Below, piece by piece: positions 5,595-9,311 of a stretch of DNA of 9,311 nucleotides. Positions within the stretch are counted from its first letter, which is position 1. Every line of letters begins with the position of its first letter. A model generated the notes under the pieces. That model did not search any database. It was not told the origin of the DNA and saw only the letters and a list, made by a program, of their open reading frames with translations. Source of the stretch: Prevotellaceae bacterium. GTDB taxonomy: Bacteria > Bacteroidota > Bacteroidia > Bacteroidales > Bacteroidaceae. The translations under genes were made by a program, and so were the position numbers. Where the stretch lies: contig JAJPYP010000238.1 in the NCBI GenBank assembly GCA_021204885.1, positions 1-9,311 on the forward strand. The letters run 5' to 3'.

Positions 5595-6440
5595 ATGACA
5601 AAAACCATCAGATTCACCAAAATGCACGGAGCGGGCAACGATTACATCTACGTGAACACGATGCGTTACCCCATAGAGCATCCCGAAGCCGCAGCGATAG
5701 CTTGGAGCGCTCCCCACACGGGCATAGGCAGTGACGGGTTGGTGCTCATCGGCCCGTCCGGTAAAGCCGATTTCAGCATGCGTATCTTCAACGCCGACGG
5801 GTCGGAAGCGCAGATGTGCGGAAACGCCAGCCGCTGCATCGGGAAATATCTATATGAATATGGATTGACCGCGAAGACGGAGATCGCGCTCGACACACTC
5901 TCGGGCATCAAGATATTGCAACTGCATGTCTCAGGCGGCAAAGTGGAAAGTGTCACGGTGGATATGGGCCTGCCTGCCTACGAGCCTGTAGACCGGGACG
6001 GCACGGGTGCCAAGCCCATGAAAGAGCAGCCCGTCGAGGCCGACGGCACAAGCTACACGGGCACTACCGTCTCCATGGGCAATCCCCACTTGGTCATTTT
6101 CGTGGACGACATCAACAAAGTAGACTTGCCCGTTATCGGCCCCAAGTTGGAGAACCATCCGTTCTTTCCTCAACGCATCAACGTGGAGTTCGCCCAGCTG
6201 CTGGGTAACGGACGCATCCGCATGCGGGTGTGGGAACGGGGCTCGGGCATTACCCAAGCCTGCGGCACGGGAGCTTGTGCCACGGCCGTAGCCGCCTCAT
6301 GGACAGGACGCGCGGGAGACCGCTCGGAGATTGTCATGGACGGGGGCACACTTGTCATCGAAAGAGATAAGCAGACGGGCCATGTGCTCATGACCGGCCC
6401 CGCCACCATCGTCTTCGAGGGGGAAATCGCATGGCCGTGA
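5595..6440 (+). CDS. dapF: Diaminopimelate epimerase
   Basis: A 281-residue cytoplasmic, PLP-independent racemase that interconverts LL- and meso-diaminopimelate, the last step before meso-DAP enters peptidoglycan or is decarboxylated to lysine. The N-terminal motif [11 protein letters not shown] (7-17) carries the substrate-binding Asn15. The catalytic thiol pair is Cys75 (MCGNASRC) and Cys223 (ACGTGAC), one in each half of the two-lobed fold. [10 protein letters not shown] in the second lobe and [14 protein letters not shown] are also typical. Length is normal. I use the ATG at 5595, whose product begins [12 protein letters not shown]; an in-frame TTG at 5577 would add only MTTNNK and is a less likely start. 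dapL follows after 203 nt on the same strand. Confidence 0.96.
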   Translation: MTKTIRFTKMHGAGNDYIYVNTMRYPIEHPEAAAIAWSAPHTGIGSDGLVLIGPSGKADFSMRIFNADGSEAQMCGNASRCIGKYLYEYGLTAKTEIALDTLSGIKILQLHVSGGKVESVTVDMGLPAYEPVDRDGTGAKPMKEQPVEADGTSYTGTTVSMGNPHLVIFVDDINKVDLPVIGPKLENHPFFPQRINVEFAQLLGNGRIRMRVWERGSGITQACGTGACATAVAASWTGRAGDRSEIVMDGGTLVIERDKQTGHVLMTGPATIVFEGEIAWP

Positions 6441-6563
6441 CGCCTTTCCAAGTACAAGTGATACATAGTGACATATATAATAGGTAAAAGACAGGAGTTT
6501 TCAATAGGCAGCAATCAGATAGAAGTTCAGGTGCAGGCGGCTTGTATATATAAAAGGTATATG

Positions 6564-6588
6564 CAGGCATGGCCTGACAACCTGACAA
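6564..6588 (+). repeat. Small dyad and tandem repeat in the dapF-dapL gap
   Basis: CAGGC-ATG-GCCTG (6564-6576) is a 5-bp dyad. It overlaps the tandem pair CCTGACAA/CCTGACAA (6573-6580 and 6581-6588). Both lie in the 203-nt gap before dapL. No -7 box TAnnTTTG is seen in this gap, so these may be features of a leader or intercistronic RNA. Confidence 0.35.
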
Positions 6589-6604
6589 AAAGGAAACAGA
6601 AACG

Positions 6605-6636
6605 ACTTAAAACGACATTATAAACTTAAAACGACA
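6605..6636 (+). repeat. Exact 13-bp direct repeat just before the dapL start
   Basis: ACTTAAAACGACA occurs at 6605-6617 and 6624-6636, a 19-nt period, ending 7 nt before the dapL ATG. A third partial copy, AAACGAC, overlaps the first at 6600-6606. The position next to the start codon suggests an effect on translation or a regulator site, but simple local duplication is possible. Confidence 0.5.
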
Positions 6637-6643
6637 AGAGATT

Positions 6644-7876
6644 ATGGCATTGGTTAATGAACATTTTTTGAAGCTGCCGGGGAGTTACCTCTTCTCGGAC
6701 ATCGCCAAGAAGGTGAATACATTCAAGATAACACACCCCAAGCAGGATGTAATCCGCTTGGGCATAGGCGACGTGACGCGCCCGTTGCCGCCCGTCTCCA
6801 TAGAGGCCATGCACAAGGCAGTGGAGGAGATGGCCAGCGCCGCCACCTTCCGCGGTTACGGCCCCGAGCAGGGCTATGACTTCCTCATAGAGGCCATCCT
6901 GAAGCACGACTACGCGCCCCGCGGCATACACTTCACCGCCGGCGAGATATTCGTGAGCGACGGCGCCAAGAGCGATACGGGCAACATAGGCGACATCTTG
7001 CGGCACGACAACAGTGTGGGCGTGACCGACCCCATCTACCCCGTCTACATCGACAGCAACGTGATGTGCGGACGCGCCGGCACCTTGGGAGCCGACGGCA
7101 AATGGAGCAACGTGACCTACATGCCCTGTACGGCCCAGAACGACTTCATCCCCGCCATACCGGACAAGCGCATCGACATCGTTTACCTGTGCTACCCCAA
7201 CAACCCCACGGGCACCACGTTGACCAAGGCACAGCTGAAGAAGTGGGTAGACTACGCGCTGGCCAACGACACGCTCATCCTCTTCGATTCGGCCTACGAG
7301 GCGTTCATCACCGAGGACGACGTACCCCACTCCATCTACGAGATCAAGGGCGCCAAACGGTGTGCCATCGAGTTCCGCAGCTTCTCCAAGACGGCCGGCT
7401 TCACGGGCGTGCGCTGCGGCTATACCGTAGTACCCAAAGAGCTCACGGCCGCCACCATCGAGGGCGAGCGCGTGCCGCTCAACCAGCTGTGGAACCGCCG
7501 CCAGTGCACCAAGTTCAACGGCACCAGCTACATTACCCAGCGGGGAGCCGAGGCCATCTATACCCCCGAAGGCAGGGAACAGATCAAGGCCAACATCGAC
7601 TATTATATGCAGAACGCCCGCACCATGAAGGAGAGCTTGGAAGCTGCCGGGCTGAAGGTGTATGGCGGCGTGAACGCTCCCTACATCTGGTTGAAGACAC
7701 CCGACGGCATCGGCTCGTGGCGCTTCTTCGAGCAGATGCTCTATGAGGCCAACGTGGTGGGAACGCCGGGCGTGGGCTTCGGCCCTAACGGCGAGGGATA
7801 CCTGCGCCTGACCGCCTTCGGCTCGCACGAGGATTGCGTGGAGGCCATGCGACGCATCCGTAACTGGTTGAAATAG
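6644..7876 (+). CDS. dapL: LL-diaminopimelate aminotransferase
   Basis: A 410-residue class I/II PLP aminotransferase. It converts tetrahydrodipicolinate directly to LL-diaminopimelate with glutamate as amino donor, bypassing the DapD/DapC/DapE steps. The N-terminal NEHFLKLPGSYLFSDIAKKV is typical of DapL. The cofactor site is visible: DGAKSD at 106-111, YPNNPTG at 184-190, Asp215 and Tyr218 in LILFDSAYEAF, and the Schiff-base lysine Lys249 in SFSKTAGFTGVR. The carboxylate-binding arginine is probably in YLRLTAFG near the C-terminus. Length is as in plant and chlamydial DapL. dapF, which uses its product, lies upstream, and glnN starts 41 nt downstream. No promoter was found in front of it, so cotranscription with dapF is likely. 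The long reading frame on the opposite strand is a shadow. Confidence 0.96.
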   Translation: MALVNEHFLKLPGSYLFSDIAKKVNTFKITHPKQDVIRLGIGDVTRPLPPVSIEAMHKAVEEMASAATFRGYGPEQGYDFLIEAILKHDYAPRGIHFTAGEIFVSDGAKSDTGNIGDILRHDNSVGVTDPIYPVYIDSNVMCGRAGTLGADGKWSNVTYMPCTAQNDFIPAIPDKRIDIVYLCYPNNPTGTTLTKAQLKKWVDYALANDTLILFDSAYEAFITEDDVPHSIYEIKGAKRCAIEFRSFSKTAGFTGVRCGYTVVPKELTAATIEGERVPLNQLWNRRQCTKFNGTSYITQRGAEAIYTPEGREQIKANIDYYMQNARTMKESLEAAGLKVYGGVNAPYIWLKTPDGIGSWRFFEQMLYEANVVGTPGVGFGPNGEGYLRLTAFGSHEDCVEAMRRIRNWLK

Positions 7877-7917
7877 AAAAATCTTATATAAACCCAATCA
7901 TTTACATACAAGGTATT

Positions 7918-9311
7918 ATGTCAAAATTGAGATTTAGAGTAGTAGAAACGGCGTTTACAAAGAAACCCGTAGAAGTGGCAGTTCCGGAGGAACGTCCCTC
8001 CGAGTACTTCGCCAAGTATGTATTCAACAAAGACAAGATGTTCAAGTACCTGCCCAGCAAGGTGTACGGCAAGCTGATTGACGTGATCGACAACGGCGCT
8101 CCCCTTGACCGCGGCATTGCCGACGAGGTGGCTGCCGGCATGAAGAAGTGGGCCATCGAGATGGGCGCCACCCATTACACCCACTGGTTCCACCCCTTGA
8201 CAGAAGGCACCGCCGAGAAGCACGACGCTTTCGTGGAGCACGACGGCAAGGGCGGCATGATGGAAGAGTTCACCGGCAAGTTGCTCGTGCAGCAAGAGCC
8301 CGATGCCTCCAGCTTCCCCAGCGGCGGCATACGTAACACTTTCGAGGCACGCGGCTATTCGGCCTGGGACCCCTCCTCTCCCGCCTTCATCGTGGACGAC
8401 ACACTGTGCATCCCCACCATCTTCATCGCCTACACGGGCGAGTCGCTCGACTACAAGGCACCGCTGTTGAAGGCTTTGCGTGCCGTCGACAAGGCGGCGG
8501 TGGACGTATGCCACTACTTCAACCCCGACGTGAAGAAAGTCTATGCCTATTTGGGTTGGGAACAGGAATACTTCCTTGTAGACGAAGGGCTATATGCCGC
8601 CCGTCCCGACTTGCTACTTACCGGACGCACCCTTACCGGACACGAGAGCGCCAAGAACCAGCAGTTAGAAGACCACTACTTCGGCGCCATTCCCCCGCGT
8701 GTGGCCGCCTTCATGAAAGACTTGGAGATCGAGGCGTTGAAGTTGGGCATCCCCGTGAAGACCCGTCACAACGAAGTGGCACCCAACCAGTTCGAGCTGG
8801 CGCCCATCTTCGAGGAGTGCAACTTGGCCGTAGACCACAACATGCTCATCATGGCGCTCATGCGCAAGATAGCCCGCAACCACGGCTTCCGCGTGTTGCT
8901 GCACGAGAAACCCTTCAAGGGCGTGAACGGCAGCGGCAAGCACAACAACTGGTCATTAGGTACCGATACCGGCATCTTGCTGCACGCCCCCGGCAAGCAG
9001 CCCGAGGAGAACTTGCGCTTCATCACCTTCGTGGTGAACACCCTCATGGCCGTGTACAAGCACAACGGGCTTATCAAGGCCTCCATCGCCAGCGCCACGA
9101 ACGCACACCGCTTGGGTGCCAATGAAGCGCCTCCCGCCATCATCTCTTCCTTCCTTGGCAAGCAGGTAAGCCAAGTGCTGGACCACATCGAAGAGAGCGA
9201 GAAAGACGAGCTCATCACTTTGGGCGGCAAGCAAGGCTTGAAGCTCGACATCCCGCAGATACCCGAGCTGATGATAGACAACACCGACCGCAACCGCACC
9301 AGCCCCTTCGC
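7918..9311 (+). CDS. glnN: Type III glutamine synthetase, N-terminal 464 residues
   Basis: ATP-dependent synthesis of glutamine from glutamate and ammonium. The large GSIII form (about 730 residues) was first described in Bacteroides fragilis; this is the first 464 residues, open at the right edge with no stop. The start MSKLRFRVVETAF and the GSIII-specific N-terminal region (SGGIRNTFEARGYSAWDPSS) distinguish it from GSI and GSII. Catalytic-core motifs seen are GWEQEYFLVD at 213-222 (metal-binding Glu), RHNEVAPNQFELAP at 283-296, and NGSGKHNNWS at 337-346, which is the GSIII form of the NGSGxHxH motif with Asn-Asn after the His. The start ATG at 7918 is 41 nt after dapL. No -7 box is visible in that gap, so readthrough from dapF-dapL is plausible. 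Nitrogen-responsive control is expected for the enzyme but no site for it was recognised. Confidence 0.96.
   Translation, partial: MSKLRFRVVETAFTKKPVEVAVPEERPSEYFAKYVFNKDKMFKYLPSKVYGKLIDVIDNGAPLDRGIADEVAAGMKKWAIEMGATHYTHWFHPLTEGTAEKHDAFVEHDGKGGMMEEFTGKLLVQQEPDASSFPSGGIRNTFEARGYSAWDPSSPAFIVDDTLCIPTIFIAYTGESLDYKAPLLKALRAVDKAAVDVCHYFNPDVKKVYAYLGWEQEYFLVDEGLYAARPDLLLTGRTLTGHESAKNQQLEDHYFGAIPPRVAAFMKDLEIEALKLGIPVKTRHNEVAPNQFELAPIFEECNLAVDHNMLIMALMRKIARNHGFRVLLHEKPFKGVNGSGKHNNWSLGTDTGILLHAPGKQPEENLRFITFVVNTLMAVYKHNGLIKASIASATNAHRLGANEAPPAIISSFLGKQVSQVLDHIEESEKDELITLGGKQGLKLDIPQIPELMIDNTDRNRTSPF

Noticed and set aside
6626..7897. A 423-codon open frame on the minus strand opposite dapL
   Set aside because: It lies wholly over a confidently identified dapL, is dominated by Val/Ala/Gly/His, and matches no family. 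It is a shadow of third-position G+C in dapL.
8406..9125. A 239-codon plus-strand frame inside glnN
   Set aside because: It is an alternative frame of the type III glutamine synthetase, His/Arg-rich, with no family resemblance.
1..9311. CRISPR array, tRNA or rRNA gene, insertion sequence, attachment site, or defence island
   Set aside because: No regularly spaced repeats, cloverleaf, transposase, integrase or paired att-like repeats were seen. The lone Bro-N gene is not enough to call a prophage.

Overview
The window looks like a chromosomal segment from a Bacteroidales bacterium (Bacteroides/Phocaeicola-like; genus not resolvable from the sequence alone). The grounds are a type III glutamine synthetase, LL-diaminopimelate aminotransferase (DapL) in place of the succinylase/acetylase lysine route, a DUF4369/TlpA-type lipoprotein, and several upstream regions carrying the Bacteroidetes -7 promoter element TAnnTTTG. 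Coding DNA is mostly G+C-rich and intergenic DNA is A+T-rich.

Left part (1-1725, minus strand). Position 1 cuts a secreted protein whose first 37 residues look like a glycoside hydrolase family 2 enzyme. Upstream of it in transcription order are rnhB (ribonuclease HII) and, before that, a 281-residue Bro-N domain protein whose C-terminal half resembles DinD. The Bro-N gene has the best promoter in the window (TTG-N19-TATATTTG) with a palindrome in the spacer. It is visibly poorer in G+C than its neighbours and may drive rnhB, which begins 49 nt after it.

Middle part (1726-5239, plus strand). A divergent intergenic region leads into obg (ribosome-associated GTPase) and a stand-alone B3/B4 domain protein of the PheRS-beta type. 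Next comes a start-less 3' remnant of a thioredoxin-fold gene, then an intact TlpA-like thioredoxin lipoprotein with its own -7 box. A 20-bp hairpin closes this unit.

Right part (5240-9311, plus strand). About 350 nt of A+T-rich non-coding DNA ends in a -7 box for dapF. dapF, dapL and glnN (GSIII, cut at the right edge) follow in one direction. DapL makes LL-diaminopimelate using glutamate as amino donor, DapF converts it to meso-diaminopimelate for peptidoglycan and lysine, and GSIII assimilates ammonium onto glutamate. The cluster therefore joins cell-wall/lysine synthesis to nitrogen assimilation.

Most of the window is housekeeping. The points most worth a second look are the Bro-N/DinD-like gene with its operator-like palindrome, the thioredoxin remnant beside an intact paralogue, the orphan B3/B4 protein, and the structured or repeated leaders. 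I see no CRISPR array, rRNA, tRNA, insertion sequence or convincing novel multi-gene system.
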